Assembly (NCBI GenBank): GCA_040753795.1
Contig: JBFMDX010000010.1
Location: 78,687 to 142,686, forward strand
Direction: 5' to 3'
DNA: 64,000 nt
Source of the DNA: Thermodesulfobacteriota bacterium
GTDB taxonomy: Bacteria > Desulfobacterota > Desulfobacteria > Desulfobacterales > Desulfosudaceae
Shown here: positions 1 to 8,653 of the stretch, piece by piece
Numbering within the stretch: the stretch's first letter is position 1
How the letters are laid out: the number at the start of each line of letters is the position of its first letter
Made by a program: the position numbers and the translations under genes
Notes under the pieces: model-generated
Seen by the model: the letters and a program-made list of their open reading frames with translations, nothing else
Database searches by the model: none
Told to the model about the DNA's origin: nothing

Positions 1-1
1 A

Positions 2-109
2 ATCGACGACGCCATCGCCGGTTTGCAGCTCAAGGCCATGGGCATCGAGATCGACGAGATGACGGCGGAGCAGAAGGCGTACATGGATACCTGGGAAGAA
101 GGCACCTAA
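2..109 (+). CDS. ahcY: Adenosylhomocysteinase, C-terminal fragment
   Basis: The window opens inside a gene; the last 35 codons and a TAA stop are visible. The tail, with a [26 protein letters not shown] ending (residues such as [13 protein letters not shown]), matches the C-terminus of bacterial S-adenosyl-L-homocysteine hydrolases, which end with a conserved EQ-x-x-Y segment. The enzyme reversibly splits S-adenosylhomocysteine into adenosine and homocysteine in the cytosol and so keeps the methylation cycle running. Only the last few percent of the protein can be seen, so the call rests on this tail alone. Confidence 0.7.
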   Translation: MDDAIAGLQLKAMGIEIDEMTAEQKAYMDTWEEGT

Positions 110-111
110 TC

Positions 112-228
112 CCGATTCCAAATCAAAGCGCTCGCTGCGTTGGCTGCGTCGTCGGCTCCTCGGCGTATTACAATACGCCTTCGTCGCCTTCTCCTGGCCG
201 CCTTGCGATCATCTTTGATTTGAAATCA
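112..228. repeat. REP-like palindromic intergenic element
   Basis: The outer arms CAAATCAAAG and CTTTGATTTG are inverted repeats. They enclose a GC-rich segment whose centre is the perfect inverted repeat GGCGTATT-AC-AATACGCC. The whole could fold as a long imperfect hairpin just downstream of ahcY. It resembles the dispersed extragenic palindromes common in Desulfobacterota genomes; no second copy was seen in this window. Confidence 0.5.
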
Positions 229-248
229 GGATGGTTCTATAGTAGAAT

Positions 249-287
249 AAAAAAAGGGAACAGGTTGAAACCTGTTCCCTTTTTATT
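249..287. terminator. Bidirectional rho-independent terminator
   Basis: A perfect stem GGGAACAGG / CCTGTTCCC (256-264 with 271-279) is preceded by an A run and followed by a T run. It can terminate ahcY on the plus strand and the 107-residue gene on the minus strand. Confidence 0.85.
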
Positions 288-321
288 TACTTCAAGGCGT
301 GCGGACCGCCGGGCGACTTTA

Positions 322-645
322 TTACCGCTGGGCCGAGCGGATGGCCTTGCCGGCCAGAGGGTTGTACAGCTTCATGATGGCCATTTTCATGACGTCGATG
401 GTTTTCATGTTGCAGATGATATCAAACAGGGTATTCTCCGGGGTTTCGGGAAGGACGCAGGCGCTGGAAGCGTCAAACGTCAGATCCGGAAAGCCCTTGG
501 TCAGCTTCTTATGCTCTTTTTCGCTGACTGGCACCCGAATGGCTTTCTTGCCGTCAACGTCCGTTATCTGGCCCGCCAGGCCGGCGTCGGTGAGTTTCTG
601 CTGTCTGTCATCATTCATGAAAATGTTGATGTAATAATCTGCCAT
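322..645 (-). CDS. Hypothetical 107-residue protein
   Basis: I do not recognise this family. The protein is small, probably cytosolic, with no signal peptide or membrane segment; it is rich in Lys and Asp and has a C-terminal half with many Met and Ile residues. The start is supported by a strong ribosome binding site (GGGAGG, 5-6 bases upstream). Its own promoter is visible at 736-765 and a terminator follows at 249-287, so it is a single-gene transcription unit. This makes it a likely real gene although no function can be given. Confidence 0.6.
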   Translation of the reverse strand: MADYYINIFMNDDRQQKLTDAGLAGQITDVDGKKAIRVPVSEKEHKKLTKGFPDLTFDASSACVLPETPENTLFDIICNMKTIDVMKMAIMKLYNPLAGKAIRSAQR

Positions 646-735
646 GCTGTCCTCCCGTTTCTAAAAGTTTATTGATCCAAATAGTTACTCATAAATTGTC
701 GGTCAGTCCGATCAAATTTCGTTTAATGGGGGATT

Positions 736-765
736 TTTATATTATGGACAAAGGCTTCCTGTCAA
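736..765 (-). promoter_or_regulatory. Sigma-70 type promoter for the 107-residue gene
   Basis: On the minus strand a perfect -35 TTGACA (760-765) is followed after 18 bases by TATAAA (736-741). It lies about 90 bases upstream of the start codon at 645. Confidence 0.6.
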
Positions 766-797
766 GAAAAGTTGTTGATTTATGGTTGCCCGGAGTT

Positions 798-3092
798 TCA
801 GGATTCCAGAACTTCCCGCACCTTTTCCGCCAGTTTGTTGATGGAAAAGGGTTTTTGAAGAAAATGCACGCCTTCATCCAGTACGCCGTGATGGGCGATG
901 ACATCGGCCGTATACCCGGACATGAACAGGACTTTCAGGCCGGTGTGGCGGGACAGCAGAAGCAAGGCCAGATCCCGCCCGTTCATTTCGGGCATGATCA
1001 CATCGGTTATGAGCAGGTGGATGATGCCGTTATGCTCCCGGGACAGGCGCAGGGCCTCTGCCGGCGTGCCGGCGGCCAGGACTTTGTAACCATGGAATTC
1101 AAGCATGGTGGTGGTCATGTTCAGCAGCATGGATTCATCTTCCACCAGCAGGATGGTTTCATTTCCCCGTTCGGATGATGTTGTCGTCTCTTCCCTGGCG
1201 GCGGAGATCGTTTCATCCGTGTGCCGGGGCAGGTAGACCCGGAAGCTCGTACCCATGTCCAACCGGCTGAAGACATCGATAAAGCCCCGGTTCTGACGGA
1301 CGATGCCGTAAATCGTGGCCAGCCCCAGACCGCTGCCCTTGCCCATCTCCTTGGTGGTAAAGAACGGTTCAAACAGACGGGCGACGGTTGCCGGGTCCAT
1401 GCCGCTGCCGTTATCGCTGACGGCCAGCAGAACATACGCACCGGGAGTGCAATCGGCGTGTTCGGCGCAGTAAGACTCGTCTATGTCAATGGAACCGGTC
1501 TCGATGGTGATGATCCCCGTTCCCTTGATGGCGTCCCTGGCGTTGACGCACAGGTTGGCCAGAATCTGGTCGATCTGGGAAGGGTCCATTTCCACCAGGA
1601 TGGGGTCCGGCCCCGGGCGCCAGGCCAGCTCGATGTCTTCACCGATCAGCCGGCCGAGCATCTCCCTCATGCCGGCCACGGTCCGATTCAGATCCAGTAC
1701 CCGGGGTTCAACGGTCTGCTTGCGGGCAAACGCCAGCAGCTGCCGCGTGAGCCCGGCGGAACGGGCGGCGGCTTTCTGGATCTGCTCCAGGCTTTCGTAA
1801 AGCGGGTCGTCATCGGGCAAAGACCGGAGGGCCATGGCCGCGTGGCCGAGGATGACGTTGAGCATGTTGTTGAAATCGTGGGCCACGCCCCCGGCCAGCC
1901 GGCCCACCGATTCGATCTTCTGGGCCTGGAGCAACTGGGCCTGGAGTTTTTCCCGCTCTTCCTCGGCCCGCTTCCGTTCGGTGATGTCGATGCCGATGCC
2001 GGTCAGATAGGGCTGGTTGTCGATGGTCAGCCGGGTGCCGGTGAAGTACATGGGGATCGTCGTGCCGTCTTTTTTTTGCAGATCGGCTTCCGCCTCCCCG
2101 GTGCCTTCCCGCATGGTCGTCTGGATGCCGTCGATGATATTCTTCAGGCTTTTTTCATCACCAGCGAACCATTCCAGCACGTGCTTGTCGGTCAGTTCCT
2201 CGGCGCTGTATCCCGACATGGTTTCATGTTTTTTGTTCCAGCGGACCAGCCGTTCTTTGGCGTCATAGAGGTAGAGCATGCCGGGCACGCTGTTGAAGAT
2301 GGCTTCCACAAACGTCTTTTCCCGGGCCAGCTCTTCTTCCATTCGTTTGCGGTCGGTGATGTCGCCGGATATACCCAGCACCGCCACCGGGCGGCCCCGG
2401 TCATCCAGCAGGGGCACCTTGGAGGTGTCGATCCACAACCGCTTTCCATCCGCCTGCTGCAGGGGTTCGATGATGTGAAAACGGGGCTGTCTGTTGTTCA
2501 GCACGGCCTGATCGTCCCGGCGGTAAGCCTCGGCTTCTTCCCGGGGCCAGGGCAGATCGAAGTCGGTCTTGCCGACGATTTGCTCCGGCTTATCCAGTCC
2601 CGCCGCCCGGGCAAAGGCCAGGTTGCAGCCCAGATAGAGGCCGTCCCGGTCCTTCCAGAAGATGGCCTGGGGCAACGTGTCCAGCACCCGGTTGAGCATA
2701 TCCCGGCTTTCGCGGAGAAGGGATTCGGCCTGCCGGTGCTCGGTGATGTCCTGGATCAGGCCGTGACACCCGGGGCCGGCCTCTTTCCCGTAAAGGATAG
2801 GCGTGTTTCTGACCCACCGCGTCCGGCCTTCCTTGCGCACAAAGCGGTGTTCAATAGAAGGTGTCTGCCGGCCGGCGGCGGCCTGGCTCATCATGTCGAC
2901 CACCCGGTCGCGGTCTTCGGCCGGCACCCGGCTCAGCCACAGCAGCGGGTCATTTTCAAATTCATCCGCGCGATAACCGGTAAGCGCCGCGCAGCCCGGA
3001 CCGTGCTGCGCGGCCATGGCCACACCCTCTTTAATACGGATGGTATAGACATATTCGATGATCGTGTCAGCGAACCGCCGGTTTCCGTTCAT
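798..3092 (-). CDS. Multi-PAS hybrid sensor histidine kinase with receiver domain
   Basis: A 764-residue, apparently soluble hybrid kinase. Three PAS/PAC units fill roughly residues 1-365 (PAC signatures such as [20 protein letters not shown] and [10 protein letters not shown]). A coiled linker follows, then a HisKA dimerisation domain with the phosphoacceptor in GGVAHDFNN (His about 404), an HATPase domain with N, G1 and G2 boxes ([24 protein letters not shown]), and a C-terminal receiver with the phospho-Asp in LITDVIMPE (about 697). It lacks any output domain, so phosphate probably passes to a separate partner. The start at 3092 was chosen over an upstream in-frame ATG because it has an AAGGA ribosome binding site. 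The signal it senses is unknown. Confidence 0.9.
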   Translation of the reverse strand: MNGNRRFADTIIEYVYTIRIKEGVAMAAQHGPGCAALTGYRADEFENDPLLWLSRVPAEDRDRVVDMMSQAAAGRQTPSIEHRFVRKEGRTRWVRNTPILYGKEAGPGCHGLIQDITEHRQAESLLRESRDMLNRVLDTLPQAIFWKDRDGLYLGCNLAFARAAGLDKPEQIVGKTDFDLPWPREEAEAYRRDDQAVLNNRQPRFHIIEPLQQADGKRLWIDTSKVPLLDDRGRPVAVLGISGDITDRKRMEEELAREKTFVEAIFNSVPGMLYLYDAKERLVRWNKKHETMSGYSAEELTDKHVLEWFAGDEKSLKNIIDGIQTTMREGTGEAEADLQKKDGTTIPMYFTGTRLTIDNQPYLTGIGIDITERKRAEEEREKLQAQLLQAQKIESVGRLAGGVAHDFNNMLNVILGHAAMALRSLPDDDPLYESLEQIQKAAARSAGLTRQLLAFARKQTVEPRVLDLNRTVAGMREMLGRLIGEDIELAWRPGPDPILVEMDPSQIDQILANLCVNARDAIKGTGIITIETGSIDIDESYCAEHADCTPGAYVLLAVSDNGSGMDPATVARLFEPFFTTKEMGKGSGLGLATIYGIVRQNRGFIDVFSRLDMGTSFRVYLPRHTDETISAAREETTTSSERGNETILLVEDESMLLNMTTTMLEFHGYKVLAAGTPAEALRLSREHNGIIHLLITDVIMPEMNGRDLALLLLSRHTGLKVLFMSGYTADVIAHHGVLDEGVHFLQKPFSINKLAEKVREVLES

Positions 3093-3193
3093 GGGAATCC
3101 TTTCGGAACAGGGTTGCCGGGATCGGGGGAGGGGAAGACAACCCACTTACCTGCTCGCAGGGAAGCCATCAACAGGCTGAAAAGATTAACCGT

Positions 3194-3739
3194 TTACGCC
3201 CGTTTATGGAGCGGAGGCAGAAGTTCGATTTTCAGCTGTTCAAACTCTTCCCGGGTAATCATTCCTTCGCCGTACAAACGGCTCAATTCGCCGAGATCAT
3301 CAATCCGCGACCGGATCGGCGTGTCCAGTAACGGTCTGGCTGAAGTTCCGACGGCTTTGATGTCCACGGCTTCTTCCCGCCGATGACCGACTTTGAAGGA
3401 GGCGGCGCCCCCGAACAGGGAGATTTCCAGGGTTTTGCCCTGAAATTCGGGGAGCCGGAGGATTTGCCGGATGGCCTGCCGTTCATCCTTCATTTTTTTC
3501 AGGAAAAACCAGATGCCGCCGTAAACCAGTCCCAGTCCGCCCAGCAGGAGCCAGATAAAATAATTCACCACTCCGCTTAACACCAGCACCAGCAGCCCGA
3601 CCATGGCGATCAGGGACAGGTGCAGCACGACAATACCGTAAGCAAGAAAAATACTTTTCACCAGCCCGGGCGTCGGCTGAACTTCCGGATGGAGCGGCGG
3701 CTGGGCCGGATCCGCCTTTTTTTTCTTGGTAAAAAACAT
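3194..3739 (-). CDS. Two-TM membrane protein with C-terminal SHOCT domain
   Basis: A 181-residue protein. A short charged N-terminus is followed by two adjacent hydrophobic segments (about residues 28-56 and 58-80), a cytosolic middle region and a C-terminal SHOCT-type helix pair (LGELSRLYGEGMITREEFEQ, about 148-172). SHOCT domains are short C-terminal modules thought to mediate oligomerisation. It reads in the same direction as the hybrid kinase, with about 100 bases between them, so co-transcription is possible. No enzymatic motif is visible. Confidence 0.7.
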   Translation of the reverse strand: MFFTKKKKADPAQPPLHPEVQPTPGLVKSIFLAYGIVVLHLSLIAMVGLLVLVLSGVVNYFIWLLLGGLGLVYGGIWFFLKKMKDERQAIRQILRLPEFQGKTLEISLFGGAASFKVGHRREEAVDIKAVGTSARPLLDTPIRSRIDDLGELSRLYGEGMITREEFEQLKIELLPPLHKRA

Positions 3740-3824
3740 TGTTTCACACAGCGGTTAAAGGATTCAACACCAGTCAATTTTGATATTATTATCAATATAC
3801 CGGCAACATGCAAGGTCTAATTGG

Positions 3825-4775
3825 TCAGGCGTGGTTTCTCAGTTTCAATTCGGCGGGATGGGGATGAAGGTAAAACTGTCCTTTTAAATATGGCTCATCG
3901 AACTTGCGGACGTAATGCCGCAGCATGGCCACGGGCACGATCAGGGGCACCAGGCCGGTGTGATACTCTCCGATCAGGTCTTTCATCTCCTGCTTTTCAT
4001 CGGCGGTCAGCTGTTTCTTGAAATAGCCCATGATGTGATCCAGCACGTTGGTGTTTTTCCGGACCGTGGCCTTACGGGCCAGGGCGGACATGAGCAGGCC
4101 AAGGTATTCGGCCTGGAGCCGTTCCTGTCTCGTCCGCCTGCCCTGTGCCACCAGACTGCCCAGGGGCCTGAGATCGGCGGGGCTGTGGGCCATGATCAGC
4201 AGTTTATGCCGGGTATGAAAATCCACCAGTCCGGAATGGCTGCCGTCATTTTTTATATATTGTTTCCAGCGATGCATGACGAAAATGCGTTCAATGAAAT
4301 TTTCCCGCAGCCCGGCATCGTTCAGGCGGCCCTCATCCTCCACCGGCAGCAGCGGAAACCGTTTCATGAAGGCCCCGGCAAACAGACCGGATCCACTGGC
4401 GGACGGCATCCCCTGCTCCGTGTAGATTTTGACGCCCTGCATGCCGGAACTGGGGGATTTGCTTTTAAACACAAAACCGCACAGATCCGCCTTCTCCAGT
4501 CCCGGCAGTTTTCCGTCAATCCAGGTCAGCATTTTTTCGGTGTGATCAACGCCGGAACGGGTGGTGATCAGACGGGAGGTTTCCGGAGTTCCGACCAGCC
4601 GCATGGTTTCGCGGGGAACCGGCAGGCCGCATTCCACTTCCGGGCAGACCGGAACCCACTCCACGTATTGCCCCAGTTGATCGGTCAGAAACCGGTCCAG
4701 CTGGTGCTGGCCGTCGTAGCGGACCGGGTTCCCCATCAGACAGGAGGAGACGCCCAGCTTAATCTTATCGTTCAT
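3825..4775 (-). CDS. DUF523-DUF1722 (TudS/YbgA-type) protein, cluster Cys missing
   Basis: A 316-residue fusion of an N-terminal DUF523 domain (about 1-150) and a C-terminal DUF1722 domain (about 190-305), the usual long form. DUF523 is the fold of TudS, a thiouracil/thiouridine desulfurase that holds a [4Fe-4S] cluster by three cysteines. The first two are present (SSCLMG near residue 12 and VCPEVECG near 44), but the third, in the normally invariant SPSCG motif, is Ser (SPSSG, codon TCC). Cluster binding may be altered or lost. A strong AAGGAGGG ribosome binding site supports the start, and a TATAAT hexamer lies at 4800-4805 on the minus strand. Confidence 0.85.
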   Translation of the reverse strand: MNDKIKLGVSSCLMGNPVRYDGQHQLDRFLTDQLGQYVEWVPVCPEVECGLPVPRETMRLVGTPETSRLITTRSGVDHTEKMLTWIDGKLPGLEKADLCGFVFKSKSPSSGMQGVKIYTEQGMPSASGSGLFAGAFMKRFPLLPVEDEGRLNDAGLRENFIERIFVMHRWKQYIKNDGSHSGLVDFHTRHKLLIMAHSPADLRPLGSLVAQGRRTRQERLQAEYLGLLMSALARKATVRKNTNVLDHIMGYFKKQLTADEKQEMKDLIGEYHTGLVPLIVPVAMLRHYVRKFDEPYLKGQFYLHPHPAELKLRNHA

Positions 4776-5172
4776 GACTGCCCTCCTTATTTTCCCCGTA
4801 TTATATGACGAATTTCGGGAACCGCCTATCTTATTTTATGGCTCATTTCCCGACTAATTGGATCACCACAGCACAATCTTCTCGGTTGACTGTATGTGTT
4901 TCGGGAGGGTTCAAGGGGCCAAGTGAATAATCGCAGTAGAACCTGGCGAAGGCGTTAAATCACGAGGAGAATTGAATCCCGGCTATTATTCACTGGTGGT
5001 TCTGGCATCATTGACTCAACGTGTCGCGCAGCGGCACTGTCACCCATTTTGTCCTTGACAAATTCCGATGGGCAATCAAAATATATTTATTTCCGGCATT
5101 AATTGTTTTTGACGACGTTAATATGGGGGGCTTTTGCCAGCAGGTCAATCGATTAAAAGAGGAGAAGGGTTT
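4776..5172. other. Divergent intergenic region with inverted repeat
   Basis: About 400 bases separate the divergent DUF523 gene and the outer-membrane gene. The region holds a perfect 10-bp inverted repeat, AGTGAATAAT (4922-4931) and ATTATTCACT (4985-4994), 53 bases apart, and the promoter listed next. No convincing ORF was seen. Confidence 0.5.
5055..5085 (+). promoter_or_regulatory. Probable promoter of the outer-membrane protein gene
   Basis: A perfect TTGACA (5055-5060) is followed by an AT-rich stretch with a weak -10 (AAAATA after 17 bases or AATATA after 19). The start codon is about 90 bases downstream. Confidence 0.45.
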
Positions 5173-6144
5173 ATGAAGACGCATCGGATCGTATTGCTTT
5201 TATCTTGCTTCATGCTGTTGGTTGTTCCCGGCGCCGGGGTTCAGGCCTATGATCTGCCGGCGGTCAACCTGGGGTTCACGAGTTTTCTCGACGGCGGCCC
5301 GCCGGCCGGTCCCGGGTTCTATTTTTCGCAATATGTTCAGTACTGGACTGCGGATAAATTTACCGATAAGGACGGCCATTGCGCGCTGCCTTCATTCGCC
5401 GACGAGGAACTGGATGCCTGGATCACCCTGACCCAGTTTCTTTATCAATCGGATCAACCGGTGTTGATGGGCGGCAAGTGGGGCCTTGATGTCATCATTC
5501 CCGTCGTGAATGCCGATATAACTTATGGCGCTTCCGTTCCCCCTTTCCCTCAAGAGAATGACACGGGCGTGGGAGATATTCTGATCGGTCCCTACCTGCA
5601 GTGGGATCCGGTCATGGGTAAAAACGGACCGGTTTTCATGCACCGTGTCGAGTTCCAGATGATATTCCCGACGGGAAAGTACAGCGATCACAAGGAAATC
5701 AATCCCGGCAGCAATTTCTTTTCATTCAACCCTTACTGGGCGGGCACCCTGTTTATCGCCCCGGGGCTGACGGCCAGTACGCGTATTCATTACCTCTATA
5801 ACTTCGAAAACAAAGACCCCGGCAGAGCCTACCAGGCCCTGGACGCCGATGATGTTCAGGCGGGCGAGGCGGTTCACGCCAACTTCGCCATGGATTACGA
5901 AGTGCTGAAGAATCGGTTGCGGCTCGGCATCAACGGGTATTACCTCAAGCAGATCAGCAATACCGAGATGGACGGTCATGATATTTCCGGTACCAAGGAG
6001 CAGGTCCTGGGGATCGGGCCCGGAATGGTCTACCATTTTTCCCAGCATGATCATCTTTTCTGCAACCTTTACTTTGAGTCCGACGCGGAAAATCGTCCCG
6101 AAGGCGACCGGCTGAACCTGCGCTGGGTCCATCATTTTCAATAA
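5173..6144 (+). CDS. Outer-membrane beta-barrel protein, phenol-degradation MetA-like
   Basis: A 323-residue secreted protein. A typical signal peptide ([20 protein letters not shown], cleavage near VQA) precedes alternating strands rich in Tyr, Phe and Gly. The barrel contains the family signature region around [19 protein letters not shown] and a C-terminal WVHHF. This matches the Phenol_MetA_deg/transporter family, putative porins for hydrophobic compounds in Proteobacteria. The start at 5173 has a GGAGAAGG ribosome binding site; an ATG 39 bases upstream was rejected for lack of one. It stands alone between a promoter and a terminator. The substrate cannot be told. Confidence 0.8.
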   Translation: MKTHRIVLLLSCFMLLVVPGAGVQAYDLPAVNLGFTSFLDGGPPAGPGFYFSQYVQYWTADKFTDKDGHCALPSFADEELDAWITLTQFLYQSDQPVLMGGKWGLDVIIPVVNADITYGASVPPFPQENDTGVGDILIGPYLQWDPVMGKNGPVFMHRVEFQMIFPTGKYSDHKEINPGSNFFSFNPYWAGTLFIAPGLTASTRIHYLYNFENKDPGRAYQALDADDVQAGEAVHANFAMDYEVLKNRLRLGINGYYLKQISNTEMDGHDISGTKEQVLGIGPGMVYHFSQHDHLFCNLYFESDAENRPEGDRLNLRWVHHFQ

Positions 6145-6176
6145 GATTTCAGGTGTGCCTTTTATGAGGGGAAGGA

Positions 6177-6228
6177 TTAAAAGGGGCGGGTCTTCAGGAT
6201 GCCTGAAGGCTTGCCCCTTTTTTATTTT
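6177..6228. terminator. Bidirectional terminator between outer-membrane gene and umuC
   Basis: A long interrupted stem (AAAGGGGC with GCCCCTTT, inner CTTCAGG with CCTGAAG) is flanked by A and T runs. It lies between two convergent genes and can serve both. Confidence 0.8.
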
Positions 6229-6262
6229 GTCCCCCCGCCTCCCCGCCTTTTTTGTCAGACTG

Positions 6263-7588
6263 TCAGGATACCACCGGCAGCTCATGCCAGCGCGACGTGA
6301 AGGCCGGCGAGGTGTGGCGGCGGCGCATCTCCCAGGAATGTTCCAGGCCGCTGGCGGCGAAATAGAGGGTGTCCCGGCCGAAACGCTCATTGACCCGGTC
6401 CAGGGCCGTCATCAGCCGTTGCCCGGCGTCGCTGCCGGGAGCGAGATACTCCTCGATAAAGGTCTGGCGGTTTAACGCCGATGCCAGGCCGGAGAGCATG
6501 ACCCCGGCTTTCTTGTAGCCGTAACCGGGCCGGTAGATCCGCCGCAGCACGGCCAGGGCCGCGGACAGCAGGACGGGGGTGCGGTCCGAAGGCGGGCGAA
6601 GCGGAACAAAGTCGCTGGCCGCGTACTGGGGCAGGGGGCGGAACCGGTCGGTCAGGATAAAGACGTGCAGGCAGTGGGCGATCTGCCCGGCCTGCCGCAG
6701 CTTTTCCCCGGCCCGGTGAACATGGACGGACACGGCTTCCTCCAGCTCGGCCAGGTTCGTCACCGGCCGGCCGAAGGAGCGGGAGCGGACCAGACTCTTC
6801 GCTGGAGGCGCTTCCGTCTGCAATTCCGAGCAGGGGAGGCCGCCCAGTTCCCGGGCGATCCGCAGTCCCTGGATGGTCATCTGTTTTCTGATCCACGGCT
6901 CCGGCATGCGGACCAGATCGGCGGCGGTTTGTATGCCGTACCGGTGGAGAAGCTTCGTGTACTGGCGGCCCACGCCCCAGATATCGCCCACGGGAACGGC
7001 GGCCAGCAGGCCGGCCAGGTCGATGGTCCGGTCCACGCGGAAGACACCGTTGCATTCCGGACGGGTCTTGGCGATTTTATTGGCCACCTTGGCCAGGGTC
7101 TTGGTGGGCGCCAGACCGATGGACACCGGGATGCCGGTCCATTGCCGGACCGTCGCCCGGATCATCCGGGCCTGCTCCTCCAGGGCCGCCGGCGTCGTCC
7201 CGGTCAGGGACAGAAAGGCTTCGTCCTGGGAGTAGATTTCCAGTTCCGGCTCCAGCAGTTCCAGCACGGTCATGACCCGGTCGGACATGTCGGCGTACAG
7301 GGCGTAGTTGGAGGAGAAGACCCGCACCCCGTGGCGGCGGAACAGGAGCTTCATCTTGAAGGCGGGGGCGCCCATGGCGATGCCCAGGGCCTTGGCTTCG
7401 TTGGAACGGGCGATGACACAGCCGTCGTTGTTGGACAGCACCACCACCGGCCGGCCTTCCAGGCAGGGCTGAAAGACCCGCTCGCAGGAAACATAGAAGT
7501 TGTTGCAGTCCACCAGCGCGATCAGGGAACGGCCGCTATGGTCCGGGTGGCCGCCGTTCTCCGGCGTGCCGCAGGCAGTGAAGTACAT
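6263..7588 (-). CDS. umuC: Y-family DNA polymerase V catalytic subunit UmuC
   Basis: A 441-residue translesion polymerase. The catalytic carboxylates are visible in [13 protein letters not shown] near the N-terminus and in SQDEAFLSL (about 118-126), with the finger segment [19 protein letters not shown]4113 tail ends the protein, as in E. coli UmuC. The usual clamp-binding QLxLF motif before that tail is not evident ([12 protein letters not shown] at that position). The start overlaps the end of umuD by about 50 bases, giving coupled translation in a repressor-umuD-umuC operon. It copies damaged DNA when partnered by processed UmuD. Confidence 0.93.
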   Translation of the reverse strand: MYFTACGTPENGGHPDHSGRSLIALVDCNNFYVSCERVFQPCLEGRPVVVLSNNDGCVIARSNEAKALGIAMGAPAFKMKLLFRRHGVRVFSSNYALYADMSDRVMTVLELLEPELEIYSQDEAFLSLTGTTPAALEEQARMIRATVRQWTGIPVSIGLAPTKTLAKVANKIAKTRPECNGVFRVDRTIDLAGLLAAVPVGDIWGVGRQYTKLLHRYGIQTAADLVRMPEPWIRKQMTIQGLRIARELGGLPCSELQTEAPPAKSLVRSRSFGRPVTNLAELEEAVSVHVHRAGEKLRQAGQIAHCLHVFILTDRFRPLPQYAASDFVPLRPPSDRTPVLLSAALAVLRRIYRPGYGYKKAGVMLSGLASALNRQTFIEEYLAPGSDAGQRLMTALDRVNERFGRDTLYFAASGLEHSWEMRRRHTSPAFTSRWHELPVVS

Positions 7589-7943
7589 AGGTGACGACTC
7601 CCCAGACGACCAGGTCCGTTTCCCGGCGGATGACCTCGGGGCCGAAGGCCCTGTTTTCCGGCATCAGGCGGATTTCGCCGCCGCGGCGCCAGAGCCGTCG
7701 GACCATCAACTCCCCGTCCATCACGGCCACGATCACGTCCCGGTGGACGGCCGTCAGGGCCCGGTCCACCACCAGGATGTCGCCGGCGTGAATGCCGGCT
7801 TCCCGCATGGCCTCACCGGCCGCCCGCATGAAAAAGGTGGCCGCGGGATGGGTGATGATCAGCCGGTTCAGGTCCAGCCGGCCTTCGGCAAAGTCCTGGG
7901 CCGGCGACGGAAAGCCGGTGTGGGTTATCCCAGTTCCCGGCAT
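7536..7943 (-). CDS. umuD: UmuD-like protein lacking its catalytic Ser-Lys pair
   Basis: A 135-residue protein aligning with E. coli UmuD from the cleavage site onward: [18 protein letters not shown] corresponds to the E. coli CGFPSPAADYVEQRIDLN region. Three changes are notable. The N-terminal arm before the cleavage site is only 9 residues instead of 24. The cleavage-site Cys is Thr. The catalytic Ser60 and Lys97 are replaced by Ala (AAGEAM for ASGDSM) and Arg (VRRL for VKKL). It should be unable to self-cleave but already resembles mature UmuD'. The start overlaps the stop of the upstream repressor by 19 bases. The family call is firm; the loss of autoproteolysis is inferred from these residues. 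Confidence 0.9.
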   Translation of the reverse strand: MPGTGITHTGFPSPAQDFAEGRLDLNRLIITHPAATFFMRAAGEAMREAGIHAGDILVVDRALTAVHRDVIVAVMDGELMVRRLWRRGGEIRLMPENRAFGPEVIRRETDLVVWGVVTYVLHCLRHAGERRPPGP

Positions 7944-8575
7944 ATCCAGATCACTCTTCCGATGACGCGGACGCGGTTGATCTCTTCGCCCTGAAGGTAG
8001 ACCGGCGCGTAGCGGCTGTTGGCGCTGATCAGCACCAGCCGGCCGGGATGCTTTTCCAGGCGTTTGACCATGACGGTGTCGTCGATGCCCAGGGCGTAGA
8101 TGCCGCCGGCGTAGATGTCCGTGCGGGACTGGTCCACCAGCACGGTGTCACCCTCCTCGATGGTCGGCGACATGCTGTCGCCGACCACGTCCATGAGCAC
8201 CATCTTGTCCGGGTCACCCTTGCGGCGCAGCCAGGACCGGCGGAAGGCGAAAAACGACTCCACCTCCGGGCTGGTTTCAAAGGAGCCGCCGCCGGCGTGC
8301 AGCCGGGCCCGGACGCGGGGCACGGCCGTCACGGCTTCCCGGGTGAAGGCCGCAAGAGGCGGGCCGCCGCCGGATTCCGTCCTCAACCAGGAGGGGTCGA
8401 GTTGAAAGTGCTCAATGACTTTCAGCAGCCAGGCGTCCGGCACCGTGTTTTTGCGCTTGGCCTGGGTGATGGAGGACCGATGAACGCCCAGGACGGCGGC
8501 CAGGTCGGACTGGGAGCCGACACCGGGCAGGGCGGTCGCCTTCTTATAAAATGAAGCAAAGGAAAGAGTTGACAT
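7925..8575 (-). CDS. CI/LexA-like self-cleaving repressor (HTH plus S24 peptidase)
   Basis: A 216-residue repressor. An N-terminal phage-CI-type helix-turn-helix (about 15-65; LAAVLGVHRSSITQAKRKN) is joined through an Ala-Gly linker (HAGGG, the likely cleavage site) to an S24 peptidase domain. The catalytic Ser is in GDSMSPTIEEGD and the Lys in VMVKRLEK, both intact. It is the first gene of the umuD-umuC operon and very probably represses it until RecA filaments promote its cleavage. This fits its neighbours: the operon's own UmuD has lost the same peptidase activity. An operator candidate overlaps the promoter at 8607-8645. Confidence 0.88.
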   Translation of the reverse strand: MSTLSFASFYKKATALPGVGSQSDLAAVLGVHRSSITQAKRKNTVPDAWLLKVIEHFQLDPSWLRTESGGGPPLAAFTREAVTAVPRVRARLHAGGGSFETSPEVESFFAFRRSWLRRKGDPDKMVLMDVVGDSMSPTIEEGDTVLVDQSRTDIYAGGIYALGIDDTVMVKRLEKHPGRLVLISANSRYAPVYLQGEEINRVRVIGRVIWICRELG

Positions 8576-8606
8576 GGTCGTCCCTTGTTGTTTGTTCGAT
8601 ATACGA

Positions 8607-8645
8607 TTTGTTGATATAAATAAACAAAAGGTATCTCAAAGTCAA
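8607..8645 (-). promoter_or_regulatory. umuDC promoter: Promoter and candidate operator of the repressor-umuDC operon
   Basis: On the minus strand TTGACT (8640-8645), 17 bases, TATTTA (8617-8622). The -10 lies inside a perfect inverted repeat TTTGTT-N10-AACAAA (8607-8628), a likely binding site for the repressor encoded just downstream. Confidence 0.65.
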
Positions 8646-8653
8646 CCTTTTTT

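Noticed and set aside
1221..3386. A 721-codon open frame on the plus strand opposite the hybrid kinase.
   Set aside because: It is the GC-rich shadow of the kinase gene; its translation has no domain pattern, while the minus strand has complete kinase motifs.
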